Assembly (NCBI RefSeq): GCF_000275825.1
Contig: NZ_JH719942.1
Span: forward strand, 230,978-289,008
Direction: 5' to 3'
DNA from: Saprospira grandis DSM 2844
Lineage (GTDB): Bacteria > Bacteroidota > Bacteroidia > Chitinophagales > Saprospiraceae
DNA length: 58,031 nucleotides
Shown: positions 49,719 through 57,902 of the stretch, in pieces
How positions within the stretch are numbered: position 1 is the first letter of the stretch
Layout of the letters: every line of letters starts with the position of its first letter
Program-made: the position numbers and the translations under genes
Notes under the pieces: generated by a model
Seen by the model: only the letters and a program-made list of their open reading frames with translations
What the model was told of the DNA's origin: nothing
Databases searched by the model: none

Positions 49719-50702
49719 TTAGAACATAGGAAACTCAGGTTGATTGCCTAAGATCGCTTCAATTTGGCTATTTAGGTCTTCGGTAAATTGAGGCAAAAGC
49801 TCCAAAGCGGTCAAGGTTTCGGCCAAATGATGTGGCTTAGAAGCGCCCAAAATAACGGTACTCACATTGGGGTTTTTGGCGCACCAGGCCACGGCCAATT
49901 TGGCCACAGAGGTCCCTAGTTGATCGGCTAGTTTTTGGAGTTTGCGCACCTTGTCCAAGCGTTCGGGCGTTAGTGAGCGCTCTTTGAGCCAGTCCATGCC
50001 CTGCAAGCTCAGGCGGGTATTATCTGGAAACTCCTTGAGGTATTTATTGGTCAATACGCCAGAGGCCAAAGGCGACCAAATGGTGGTGCCCAGCCCCACT
50101 GTTTTGTAAATTTGGGCATATTCTACCTCCACTTTTTCTCTATGAAACATATTGTATTGCGGCTGCTCCATAGTTGGGCCAATCAGGCGGTAATCCTTGG
50201 CCACCATATGGGCTTCCATAATTTCTTGGGCCGACCATTCTGAGGTCCCCCAATACAAAATTTTGCCCTGTTGGATGAGCGTATTCATGGCCAAAACGGT
50301 CTCTTCAATGGGCGTTTCTTTATCTGGACGATGGCAGTAAAAGAGGTCCAAATAATCGATCTGCAAGCGCTTCAAGGCGGCCTCACAGGCTTCTACCAAA
50401 TGCTTTCGGCTTAGGCCTCTTTCATTGGGCAATTTGTTGCCATCGCCAAAAAAGGCTTTGCTAGATACCAAATAGGAAGAGCGCCGCCAGCCCATTTTCT
50501 TCAAAATATTGCCCATCACGATCTCCGATTGCCCATTGGCGTAAATTTCGGCATTATCAAAAAAGTTGACACCCTGCTCATAGGCCATTTTCATCAATTC
50601 TTCGGCGACATCATCCCCAATCTGATTTCCAAAGGTGAGCCATGAGCCCAAAGAAAGTGCACTGACTTGCAAACCCGATTTTCCTAATCTGCGATATTCC
50701 AT
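49719..50702 (-). CDS. Aldo/keto reductase, KCNAB (potassium channel beta)-like
   Basis: 327 residues, an NADPH-dependent TIM-barrel oxidoreductase. MEYRRLGKSGLQVSALSLGSWLTFG is the usual start of the Kv-beta-like subfamily. The catalytic tetrad is visible: Asp49 and Tyr54 (FFDNAEIYANG), Lys82 (VSSKAFFG) and His124 (FYCHRPD). The cofactor region is near WSPLASGVLTNKYL and ILGASKPHHLAETL. It reduces aldehydes or ketones; the natural substrate cannot be inferred. Divergent from rpe, with a 113-bp shared control region. Confidence 0.93.
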   Translation of the reverse strand: MEYRRLGKSGLQVSALSLGSWLTFGNQIGDDVAEELMKMAYEQGVNFFDNAEIYANGQSEIVMGNILKKMGWRRSSYLVSSKAFFGDGNKLPNERGLSRKHLVEACEAALKRLQIDYLDLFYCHRPDKETPIEETVLAMNTLIQQGKILYWGTSEWSAQEIMEAHMVAKDYRLIGPTMEQPQYNMFHREKVEVEYAQIYKTVGLGTTIWSPLASGVLTNKYLKEFPDNTRLSLQGMDWLKERSLTPERLDKVRKLQKLADQLGTSVAKLAVAWCAKNPNVSTVILGASKPHHLAETLTALELLPQFTEDLNSQIEAILGNQPEFPMF

Positions 50703-50757
50703 TTGTGGTTGTGTTGATTACATTAAAATAAAATCAAAAAACAGGGCGGGCCCAATC

Positions 50758-50781
50758 TTGTTTTAAAAAGCCGTACCTTTG
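50758..50781 (+). promoter_or_regulatory. Promoter of rpe
   Basis: TTG, 13 bp, TACCTTTG (50774-50781), 34 bp before the rpe start. Confidence 0.5.
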
Positions 50782-50815
50782 CCCCATTCTTAGACCTAAA
50801 TTAGGAATTTTACGC

Positions 50816-51481
50816 ATGAAACACCTTATCGCCCCCTCTGTTTTGGCTTGTGATTTTGCTCGCCTGCCCGAAGAAATTGCCCTGCTCAATGATTCTGCCG
50901 CCGATTGGATCCATCTGGATGTCATGGATGGCCGTTTTGTTCCCAATCTCACTTTCGGCATGCCTTTGGTCGAGGCCATCAACCGCCTAACGGATAAAAC
51001 CTTGGATGTACACCTAATGATGCTGGAGCCTGAGCGCTATGTGGAGGCCTTCCAAAAGGCTGGAGCCGATTGGATTTCAGTGCATTACGAGGCCTGCCCT
51101 CATCTTCACCGCAACCTTCAGCAGATTAAGGCCACTGGCGCCAAAGCTGGGGTGGCCATCAATCCACATACGCCCGTCGAGGCCCTTTTTCCTGTACTAG
51201 AAGAAATTGATTTGGTCATTATTATGTCGGTAAATCCCGGTTTTGGCGGCCAAAAGTTTATCTACCACAGCATCGATAAAATCAAAAAGCTCAAGGAGGA
51301 AATTATTATCCGTAATCTCCCCACCCTGATCGAGGTAGATGGCGGCGTAGGCATGCAAAATGCCCAAGTTCTCTTGCAAGCTGGGGCCGATGTATTGGTG
51401 GCCGGTAGCGCCGTTTTCAAAGCGCCCGATCCTAAAAAAGCCATTCAGCAGCTTAAAAATATTGGCGGTTTAGCCCTTTAG
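50816..51481 (+). CDS. rpe: Ribulose-phosphate 3-epimerase
   Basis: 221 residues, a TIM barrel that interconverts ribulose 5-phosphate and xylulose 5-phosphate in the pentose phosphate pathway. Motifs: IAPSVLACDFARL (Ser8), WIHLDVMDGRFVPNLTFG with metal ligands His33 and Asp35 and catalytic Asp38, LDVHLMM (His ligand), MSVNPGFGGQKFI (phosphate-binding loop) and EVDGGVG (second catalytic Asp). Full length. Monocistronic, with a family A repeat after the stop. Confidence 0.97.
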   Translation: MKHLIAPSVLACDFARLPEEIALLNDSAADWIHLDVMDGRFVPNLTFGMPLVEAINRLTDKTLDVHLMMLEPERYVEAFQKAGADWISVHYEACPHLHRNLQQIKATGAKAGVAINPHTPVEALFPVLEEIDLVIIMSVNPGFGGQKFIYHSIDKIKKLKEEIIIRNLPTLIEVDGGVGMQNAQVLLQAGADVLVAGSAVFKAPDPKKAIQQLKNIGGLAL

Positions 51482-51489
51482 GTTGATTT

Positions 51490-51603
51490 TTTGGGCCTCC
51501 CGCCTTCGGCGGGCGCTACGCTTCGGGGCTCGCAGGTCTGCTCGGCCCTGCAGCCGCCCTTGGCGGCTTTGGTCTGGCGCTTTGCGCCACCCCTGCACAT
51601 CGC
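51490..51603 (+). repeat. Dispersed structured intergenic repeat, family A (plus)
   Basis: TTTTTTGGGCCT, stem CCCGCC-TTC-GGCGGG, core GGGGCTCGCAGGTCTGCTCGG, stem GCCGCC-CTT-GGCGGC, GGTCTGGCGC-TTT-GCGCC, CACATCGC. Confidence 0.85.
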
Positions 51604-51686
51604 TAGGCCGATACTGTAGGTTGAAACCTACAGTAAAAGCGGTATTGCTTCGCAATGATATATACATGAGGGTTAAAACCCTCATG
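51604..51686 (+). repeat. Three-hairpin element with GGTTnnAACC loops, copy 2
   Basis: Hairpins CTGTAGGTT/AACCTACAG, ATTGC-TTC-GCAAT and CATGAGGGTT/AACCCTCATG. Compared with 41571-41654 the first stem is intact here but has A-to-C in the loop there, and the third stem keeps pairing better here. The rest of the gap to 51767 has no gene. Confidence 0.75.
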
Positions 51687-51767
51687 CAATTAACTTCTCC
51701 GCCCTCCTTTATTAAAGGAGAGAAGCCGCCCCCTATTCTCTAATTCTTCAATTTGATTCTTTAGTTT

Positions 51768-52706
51768 ATGCGCATTATATTCATGGGCACCCCCGATTTT
51801 GCGGTTCCTAGCCTACAAGCCTTAGTAGAAGCCCCCGATTTGGAGGTAGTTGCTGTTGTGACGAGCACCGATAAATGGGGCGGCAGAGGCAATAAAACGC
51901 TGCTGCAATCGGCGGTAAAGAAATACGCCCAAAGCCAAAATATTCCCGTATTGCAACCGGAGAAATTCAGGAACCCCGATTTTCTAGAGGAGCTCCGCAG
52001 TTATAAGGCCGACCTACAAGTGGTGGTGGCCTTTAAGATGCTGCCCAAAATGGTTTGGGATATGCCTAAATTGGGAAGTATGAACCTACATGGTTCTCTT
52101 TTGCCCAAATACAGAGGGGCCGCCCCTCTCAATTGGGCCGTAATCAATGGAGAAAAAGAAACTGGGCTCACCACCTTTTTGCTCCAACATGAAATTGATA
52201 CCGGAGAACTGTTGTTACAATATAAGACCCCTATTGGTCCAGCCGAAACCGTAGGCGAGCTACATGACCGCCTCATGATTGCCGGGGGCGATTTGGTATT
52301 GCGTTCGGTTCGCCTCCTTAAAACAAGCGATTATCAAACGCAGCCCCAAGCAGAGACAGAAGTTTGTCATGCGCCCAAAATCTTTCATCAAGATTGCCAG
52401 ATTAACTTTCAGCAAGGGGCCCAGAAGGTCTTTGACTTTATTCGTGGCCTTAGCCCCTACCCTGTTGCTTGGACCAAAGTGGGGGGCAAAAAACTTAAAA
52501 TTTACCGCAGTCAAATCATCTTTGCAGAACAAAACGCTAGCCCTGGCAGCATCTGGACCGATGGCAAGAAGTTTTTGCGGATTGCGGTCCAGGGCGCTTG
52601 GCTCGATATTTTAGAGCTACAAGCCGAAAAGCGCAAACGCATGGATGTGCAAACCTTCCTCAATGGGCAGGAACTGAGCGCCAGCAAGGTCGATGAGCTC
52701 GACTAA
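51768..52706 (+). CDS. fmt: Methionyl-tRNA formyltransferase
   Basis: 312 residues. It formylates initiator Met-tRNA with 10-formyltetrahydrofolate. Start IIFMGTPDFAVPSLQAL; catalytic block MNLHGSLLPKYRGAAPLNWAVINGE with the essential Asn-His-type residues, GLTTFLLQHEIDTGELL with the conserved Asp, and a C-terminal OB-like domain (YPVAWTKVGGKKLKIYRS .. LRIAVQGAWLDILELQ.. KRKRMDVQTFLNG). The usual partner def is not adjacent. Full length. Confidence 0.97.
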   Translation: MRIIFMGTPDFAVPSLQALVEAPDLEVVAVVTSTDKWGGRGNKTLLQSAVKKYAQSQNIPVLQPEKFRNPDFLEELRSYKADLQVVVAFKMLPKMVWDMPKLGSMNLHGSLLPKYRGAAPLNWAVINGEKETGLTTFLLQHEIDTGELLLQYKTPIGPAETVGELHDRLMIAGGDLVLRSVRLLKTSDYQTQPQAETEVCHAPKIFHQDCQINFQQGAQKVFDFIRGLSPYPVAWTKVGGKKLKIYRSQIIFAEQNASPGSIWTDGKKFLRIAVQGAWLDILELQAEKRKRMDVQTFLNGQELSASKVDELD

Positions 52707-52755
52707 AGTTCGCTTTGCGCCCGATCATTGATTTGAATGCATAAAAAAAAGCAAT

Positions 52756-53496
52756 ATGTCAAAAACAATACTTTGGACCGCTACGGGCCTGCTTACGGTA
52801 GGTCTTAGTATCCTCTTTATTCGACCTGATTTTTTGGGAATGGCCCAAGAAACCACTCCTTTAGCGGAAACCACTATTGGAGAAAAGCTCAATGAAAACA
52901 GAGGAGGAGAAAAAAAGCGAGATGCCGACTATGTAGATCCTCGTCGGCCCAGCTTGCGCAAAACTGATTTGGAGGCAGAGCGCCAAGATGATGGCAGTAT
53001 TGTGATGTATGCCGAGGGTTATGAAGAGGATGATTTTTCTGCCTTTGAGGAGCCTGAAAATATGTTTGAGATTGAAGGCGGGGCGGCCCAGCAATCGGTG
53101 GGTGGACTTTGGGATATTTTTCTGGAACTAGAGTTTGATTTGGGGCTTGACCAGAGTTTGGAAGAAGTGATTATGCAACCGCTGTTTACCAAAGCCATTC
53201 GGGCCTATGACCAACAGACCATAGAAATAGAGGGCTTTATTATTCCGCATGATATTGTGGCCCAAGCGATGGGGCCTGGAGATGATGGAAGCATGTTTAT
53301 GCTTTCTGCCTTTCCCACCGCCAGTTGTTTTTTTTGTAAGGGAGCTGGACCAGAGTCGGTGATGGAAGTTTATCCAAAATCGCCTATTCCTTACAGTCAG
53401 GGCAAAGTAAAGATTCGGGGGCGCTTAGAATTGAATGAATTTGACTTCTTAAAAATGGCTTATTTGCTGCGAGATGCGGAGATTGTCCGAGAATAA
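52756..53496 (+). CDS. Membrane-anchored OB-fold-like protein with CxxC site (246 aa)
   Basis: One N-terminal membrane segment (TGLLTVGLSILFIRPDFLG), a low-complexity acidic linker (residues ~25-110) and a C-terminal domain: IEIEGFIIPHDIV..., FPTASCFFCKGAGPESVMEVYP with Cys-x-x-Cys, KVKIRGRLELNEFDFLKMAYLLRDAEIV. The last part reads like an OB-fold of the DUF3299 type found in Bacteroidota; the CxxC could bind a metal or be redox active. It is 49 bp downstream of fmt and ends in a bidirectional terminator. Confidence 0.7.
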   Translation: MSKTILWTATGLLTVGLSILFIRPDFLGMAQETTPLAETTIGEKLNENRGGEKKRDADYVDPRRPSLRKTDLEAERQDDGSIVMYAEGYEEDDFSAFEEPENMFEIEGGAAQQSVGGLWDIFLELEFDLGLDQSLEEVIMQPLFTKAIRAYDQQTIEIEGFIIPHDIVAQAMGPGDDGSMFMLSAFPTASCFFCKGAGPESVMEVYPKSPIPYSQGKVKIRGRLELNEFDFLKMAYLLRDAEIVRE

Positions 53497-53500
53497 GTAA

Positions 53501-53535
53501 AAATGGCTGTCGAAAAATCGACAGCCATTTTTTTT
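53501..53535. terminator. Bidirectional terminator
   Basis: AAATGGCTGTCGA, loop AAAA, TCGACAGCCATTT followed by a T-run; A-rich on the left. It serves 52756 (plus) and 53534 (minus), which converge on it. Confidence 0.9.
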
Positions 53536-54298
53536 ATTGGTCCTCGCTCAACACAGGATAAATAAGGGGGCGAGAGGGGGCGGCATCTAGCTCGAAGGCG
53601 GGCACGCCCAGTTGTAGCCAATAATCGCCATCGGGGGCGGCATTGGGCACATAGATTAGCTCGGTGATGCTGGCCCCAAAGCGGGGTGCATCGGGATAAT
53701 TCCAGAAAGCTTTATGGGCCAAAAGGGCGCCTCCATCTTCTTCTGGATCTACTGAGGGGGTATCAATAAGGAGGTGTGGGATATTGGCTTGGCGGATGAG
53801 CAGCATGGCCTCTTCTTCGATAAAAACGGGATGGCTACCTGAATAATTTCGGCTAATTTTTTCTTCCTCATTGGGTAGCGTACGGATAATGAGGGAGGTA
53901 TTACTGGGCCAATTTTCTAGTTTGGGGGCTAGTTGGTCGGCGGTAATTTGCCATTGGCCATTTTTGGGATTGGGCAAAAAAGAATGCAGGCGGGCCCAGC
54001 CATTAAAATTGCTTAAACAAGTTCGGAGGCTATGTTGTTCTGCCGAGATATGGCCTAGGCATTCGGTATGGGTGCCATGGCCGTGGGGATTAAAAGAGAC
54101 ATTAAAAAAATTGACTGAGCTGCCCATTTTGACTGAGCCGATAAAACCACCGGCCCTAACGGGCTGCATTTCGGGCCAGCCACAATGCCAGGCGCGGGGA
54201 TTTTGGGCTGAGGCGGAAAGCGGGCGGGCCAAATCGTAAAAAAATTGAAAATCGATCGTTAGCGACCCTTTTTCGGGATGTTCTATTTTAGCAATCAT
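53534..54298 (-). CDS. Cyclase-family hydrolase (kynurenine formamidase-like fold)
   Basis: 254 residues. The metal-site signature NPHGHGTHTECLGHI matches the family motif HxGTHxD, but with Glu in place of the final Asp. GSVKMGSSVNFFNVSFNPHG and HLLIDTPSVDPEEDGGALLAHKAFWN are further family blocks. Relatives hydrolyse amide or cyclic substrates such as N-formylkynurenine; no tryptophan-degradation genes are nearby, so the substrate is open. Single gene, cytoplasmic (no signal peptide). Confidence 0.85.
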   Translation of the reverse strand: MIAKIEHPEKGSLTIDFQFFYDLARPLSASAQNPRAWHCGWPEMQPVRAGGFIGSVKMGSSVNFFNVSFNPHGHGTHTECLGHISAEQHSLRTCLSNFNGWARLHSFLPNPKNGQWQITADQLAPKLENWPSNTSLIIRTLPNEEEKISRNYSGSHPVFIEEEAMLLIRQANIPHLLIDTPSVDPEEDGGALLAHKAFWNYPDAPRFGASITELIYVPNAAPDGDYWLQLGVPAFELDAAPSRPLIYPVLSEDQ

Positions 54299-54331
54299 TA
54301 TCGGTTTCTTTTTCTAGTTTTGTGGGCTTCC

Positions 54332-54487
54332 TACAGGCGGCGAAGCCGCCGCAAAGGAGCGAAGCGACGCGGCTGAGGGATGGGCAGCAGTGGCCGCAGG
54401 CCAGACCAAAGCGCGAAGCGCTGCAGGGCCGAGCGAATAGCGAGCTGTGAGACAGCCCGACCCGCCCGCAGGGCGGGGCAGCCCCTA
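54332..54487 (-). repeat. Dispersed structured intergenic repeat, family A (minus)
   Basis: Minus copy with stems GGCGGCGAAGCCGCC, GGCCGCAGGCC, AGCGCGAAGCGCT, a divergent core GGGCCGAGCGAATAGCGAGC and CCCGCC/GGCGGG, ending GGGGCAGCCCCTAAAA. It lies between divergent genes. 54490-54625 shows no further element. Confidence 0.85.
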
Positions 54488-54625
54488 AAAGTCCTTAAAA
54501 AAATTGGAAAAAGCTTGTCGAAAGGGGAAAAAAAAATTAAAGTTTCACTACTTTCAATAAAAATTGAAACCTGGAGCCACTGAGAACGTTAAATAAGAAG
54601 AGCGGCAAATTTTAAACTGAGAACT

Positions 54626-55747
54626 ATGGATTTTATACAGATAAGAGATTGGGGGATTGGATTGGAGGCGATTTCGGAAGAGCAGCCGATTTTGATATCG
54701 GGCCCATGTAGTGCCGAGACCGAAGAGCAGTTGTTGCGCAGTTGTTTGGAGCTGGCGCAAACTGGGCAGGTGCATATTTTGCGGGCGGGCATTTGGAAGC
54801 CCAGAACGCGGCCCAACTCCTTTGAGGGGGTGGGAAAAGAGGGATTAGTGTGGTTACAAAAGGCCAAGGAATTGACGGGATTGCCGATTTGTGTGGAAGT
54901 GGCGCAGCCGGAGCATGTAGAATTGGCTTTGGCGGCGGGAGTAGATATTTTGTGGATTGGGGCGCGGACCAGCGTCAATCCTTTTGCCGTACAAGCCTTG
55001 GCCGAGGCCTTAGCGGGCAAAGATGTGCCGGTGATGGTCAAAAATCCGATCAATCCAGATTTAAAGCTTTGGATGGGAGCGATTGAGCGTTTTTACCAGC
55101 AGGGGATTCGAAAAATAGCGGCTATTCATCGGGGATTTTCGGTTTATGGGGAGCCTCGTTACCGCAATGCGCCCATTTGGGAGTTGCCGATTGAGTTGAA
55201 GCGGCAGTGGCCCAATTTGGAATTGATTGGGGACCCCAGTCATATTGCGGGCAAGCGAGAGTTGTTGGGTGAGTTGGCCCAGCAGGCCCTTTATTTAAAC
55301 TTTGATGGTTTGATGATCGAGAGTCACTGCCAGCCCGAGCAAGCTTGGAGTGATGCGGCCCAGCAAATCAATGCGGCAGATTTGGAGGAACTACTCGGAA
55401 AGTTGGAGCCCTTGCGAGCGGCATCTTCTGACCCTGATTTCCTTTGTCATTTGAACGAACTGCGCAAAGAAATTGATTATTTGGACCATCGGTTATTGAA
55501 GGTTTTGGCTAGGCGGATGCAGCTTGTTCGGCAGATTGGGGAATACAAATATGAGAAGCAAATTAGCATTTTGCAATTGGAGCGTTGGGCCGAAATTTAC
55601 AAAGATCGTTGTGGGCAGGCGCAGGATTTGCAACTGGCTCAAGAATTTATCAGTTTGTTAATTCAGGCCATCCATCAGGAGTCCATACGACAGCAAGAGG
55701 CTGTTTTTGCCAGCAGTCGAATTTTGGAACAGCTCCAAAAAGCTTAA
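54626..55747 (+). CDS. Bifunctional DAHP synthase / chorismate mutase
   Basis: 373 residues. Residues ~1-265 are a type I-beta 3-deoxy-D-arabino-heptulosonate-7-phosphate synthase, the first step of aromatic amino acid synthesis: ISGPCSAETEEQ, KPRTRPNSFEG, WIGARTSVNPF, VMVKNPINPDLKLWMGA, IHRGFSVYG, GDPSHIAGKREL and MIESHCQPEQAWSDA. Residues ~280-365 are an AroQ-type chorismate mutase (LRKEIDYLDHRLLKVLARRMQLVRQIGEYK, then helix 3). In this fusion type the mutase domain usually also gives feedback control by prephenate. Not in an operon here. Confidence 0.95.
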   Translation: MDFIQIRDWGIGLEAISEEQPILISGPCSAETEEQLLRSCLELAQTGQVHILRAGIWKPRTRPNSFEGVGKEGLVWLQKAKELTGLPICVEVAQPEHVELALAAGVDILWIGARTSVNPFAVQALAEALAGKDVPVMVKNPINPDLKLWMGAIERFYQQGIRKIAAIHRGFSVYGEPRYRNAPIWELPIELKRQWPNLELIGDPSHIAGKRELLGELAQQALYLNFDGLMIESHCQPEQAWSDAAQQINAADLEELLGKLEPLRAASSDPDFLCHLNELRKEIDYLDHRLLKVLARRMQLVRQIGEYKYEKQISILQLERWAEIYKDRCGQAQDLQLAQEFISLLIQAIHQESIRQQEAVFASSRILEQLQKA

Positions 55748-55866
55748 AGGCGCATTGTTTTACAGCTGTTTTTTTGTTGCTTTTATGATAGTTTCCTATT
55801 TTCCGAACAACTTTTAACAAAGGGTTAAGCCAATGTTAAGGAGTTGATTAGGGGACTAATTAAATT

Positions 55867-55905
55867 GCCTCTAATTTATTGAATAATAATAAATTAGAGG
55901 CTTTT
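55867..55905 (+). terminator. Rho-independent terminator
   Basis: GCCTCTAATTTATT pairs perfectly with AATAAATTAGAGGC (14 bp) around a 7-nt loop, followed by TTTT. It lies 120 bp after the DAHP synthase stop and about 60 bp before the transporter gene. An attenuator role for the latter is possible. Confidence 0.75.
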
Positions 55906-55958
55906 ACATTTTATTTACATTCACAGGAGGGGTTTCCCTCTTTTAGAGTCAAAGCAAC

Positions 55959-57401
55959 ATGGATATTTTAAGAGGCCTTTTGGGGATTTCGGTCTTATTA
56001 CTCATTCTATTTTTGGCATCCAACAACCGCAAAGCGATTGATTGGCGGCTAGTGGGGGTCGCTCTCGTCTCTCAGATTACACTAGGGGCCCTCATTATGT
56101 ATGTGGATGAAGTTCGGAGTATTTTCGACTTTCTCTCTGGTTTTTTTGTGATGGTCATTGAGTTTACGGATGAGGGCGCGGCCTTAGTATTTGGGGGCTT
56201 GCTCGATACACAATCGGTGGGTTATATCTTTGCGGTAAAGGTATTGCCCACTATTATTTTCTTCTCGGCCCTTTCGGCTATTCTCTATTATCTGGGCATT
56301 TTGCAGGCCATTATTTATGTTTTGGCTTGGGGGATGAGCAAAGTTATGCGTTTGACGGGGGCCGAGAGTTTGGCGGCTGCGGCCAATGTGTTCATTGGGC
56401 AGACCGAAGCGCCTTTGATTATCAAGCCTTATCTGGACAAGATGTCGAAATCGGAGCTCATGTGCTTGATGGTTGGCGGGATGTCGACCATTGCGGGGGG
56501 CGTACTTGCGGCTTATATTGGCTTTTTGGGGGGCGATGATCCGGTGGCTCGTCAGGAATTTGCCACGCATTTGCTCACGGCCTCGATCATGTCGGCACCG
56601 GCGGCTATTTTGGCGGCCAAAATGCTTTATCCAGAAACCTCGGAAGATATCAACAGAACGATCAGTATTCCTAGAGAGCAGGTGGGCGACAACCTACTCG
56701 ATGCTATTTCTAAGGGCACCACAGACGGTCTGCGTTTGGCGGTTAATGTAGGGGCCATGTTGCTTGTTTTTACGGCCCTCATGGCCTTGCTCAACAGCAT
56801 GGTTAGTGGCACAGTTGGCGAGTTGGTGGCTTGGTCTGCGGACAGTGGAAGCTTTCAGTTTTTTGGTGGAAATGACTTGCCGGCCAATACTGTTTTGCGT
56901 TGGAATGCCGAGGCAACTAATTGGTTATTGATGGATAAAAACAATCCAGAAGTAGCGGGAAAAGCCTTTGATGTACAGGGTATCACGCTTAATATGTATA
57001 TTGAAAAAAGCACGGCGGGCCGTTTTACGGGTTTCAATTTGGAGTATATGTTGGGGCTTTTGCTCTCTCCTATTGCCTGGCTTTTGGGCACTCCTTCAGA
57101 GGATATGGTTGTTATTGGGCAGTTGTTGGGTAAAAAGACGATTCTGAATGAGTTTGTCGCCTATGCCGATATTCCCAAAGTGGAGCATATTATCAGTGAG
57201 AAATCTAAAATTATTGTCACTTATGCCCTTTGTGGTTTTGCCAACTTTGCCTCTATTGGTATTCAGATTGGGGGGATTGGCGCTATTGCTCCGGCTCGCC
57301 GCAAAGAGCTTTCTACCTTTGGCGTTAAGGCCTTAATTGGGGGAACAATTGCTTGTTTTCTAACGGCTACTATTGCGGGTATGCTCATTGGTGGCAGTTA
57401 A
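55959..57401 (+). CDS. Concentrative nucleoside transporter (CNT family)
   Basis: 480 residues, integral inner-membrane protein with about ten hydrophobic segments. Family motifs: the first gate-forming helices, VFIGQTEAPLIIKPYL (nucleoside-binding GQTEAPL), LMVGGMSTIAGGVLAAYIGFLGG, then NEFVAYADIP and CGFANFASIGIQIGGIGAIAP near the end. It imports nucleosides with H+ or Na+. Residues ~285-360 form a loop larger than in NupC of enterobacteria (WSADSGSFQFFGG...). Single gene. Confidence 0.94.
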   Translation: MDILRGLLGISVLLLILFLASNNRKAIDWRLVGVALVSQITLGALIMYVDEVRSIFDFLSGFFVMVIEFTDEGAALVFGGLLDTQSVGYIFAVKVLPTIIFFSALSAILYYLGILQAIIYVLAWGMSKVMRLTGAESLAAAANVFIGQTEAPLIIKPYLDKMSKSELMCLMVGGMSTIAGGVLAAYIGFLGGDDPVARQEFATHLLTASIMSAPAAILAAKMLYPETSEDINRTISIPREQVGDNLLDAISKGTTDGLRLAVNVGAMLLVFTALMALLNSMVSGTVGELVAWSADSGSFQFFGGNDLPANTVLRWNAEATNWLLMDKNNPEVAGKAFDVQGITLNMYIEKSTAGRFTGFNLEYMLGLLLSPIAWLLGTPSEDMVVIGQLLGKKTILNEFVAYADIPKVEHIISEKSKIIVTYALCGFANFASIGIQIGGIGAIAPARRKELSTFGVKALIGGTIACFLTATIAGMLIGGS

Positions 57402-57426
57402 TCTCAATTTATTGAATTTCAGGATG

Positions 57427-57466
57427 CAGCTCCAAAGCAATTTTTTGTTTTGGGGCTGTTTTTTTT
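57427..57466 (+). terminator. Rho-independent terminator of the CNT gene
   Basis: CAGCTCCAAA pairs with TTTGGGGCTG (one mismatch), followed by eight T, which again merge into the start of a family A repeat. Confidence 0.8.
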
Positions 57467-57590
57467 GGGGCCTGCCGCCAAAGGCGGCCGGGCCCTTGCA
57501 GGGCTCGCAGGTCTGCTCGGCCCTGCGCCAGCAAGCTGGCTAGGTCTGCCGCTACGCGGCCCCCTTGCAGGCCCCTAGGCCGAATGGAAG
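57462..57590 (+). repeat. Dispersed structured intergenic repeat, family A (plus)
   Basis: TTTTTTGGGGCCTGCC, stem CCGCC-AAA-GGCGG, core CAGGGCTCGCAGGTCTGCTCGG, stem GCCAGC/GCTGGC, GGTCTGCCGC-TAC-GCGGC, GGCCCCTAGGCC. Confidence 0.85.
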
Positions 57591-57605
57591 TTCTGCGCTT
57601 CGGCC

Positions 57606-57711
57606 ATCCTTTGATAAAAATTTCAGGCTAGTCAAGGCATTTTTTAAAGGCATAGCCGTAGCTATGGCTGAGAAAAATAACGCAGAATAGCAAGAAATTA
57701 AAGCAAAGGAT
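57606..57711. repeat. 106-bp imperfect palindrome (MITE-like)
   Basis: The ends ATCCTTTG and CAAAGGAT are inverted repeats, and the exact centre (57658/57659) lies in the CATAGC-CGTA-GCTATG hairpin. The left and right arms keep similarity along most of their length (for example AAAAATTTC / GAAATTA, GGCATTTTTTAAAGG / CTGAGAAAAATAACGC). No coding potential. Confidence 0.8.
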
Positions 57712-57774
57712 AGAAGTGGCAGGGCTTTCATTTGGCCTTTGCCTGCGGCGGCTTCGCCGCCTGTAGGATGGATG

Positions 57775-57902
57775 TATATCCCAGTGGGTTAAAACCCACA
57801 GCAACAAAAGAGGCTATGCTAAACACAATAAAAATGAGCCGAAGGTTGAAACCATCGGCCCATAACTAGCAGGACTAATTTCCTGCGTCTAGAAGGAGCG
57901 AC
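57775..57902. repeat. GGTTnnAACC hairpin element
   Basis: Hairpins CAGTGGGTT/AACCCAC and GCCGAAGGTT/AACCATCGGC, separated by GCAACAAAAG..GCTA..CACAATAAAA. Matches 24350-24440 and 25495-25580. Confidence 0.7.

Noticed and set aside
9440-57590. Family A repeats as ordinary rho-independent terminators
   Set aside because: The T-run precedes the hairpins in the direction of the upstream gene, and the other strand gives an A-run, so the element alone has no terminator layout; where a terminator exists (38468, 57427) it is a separate hairpin.
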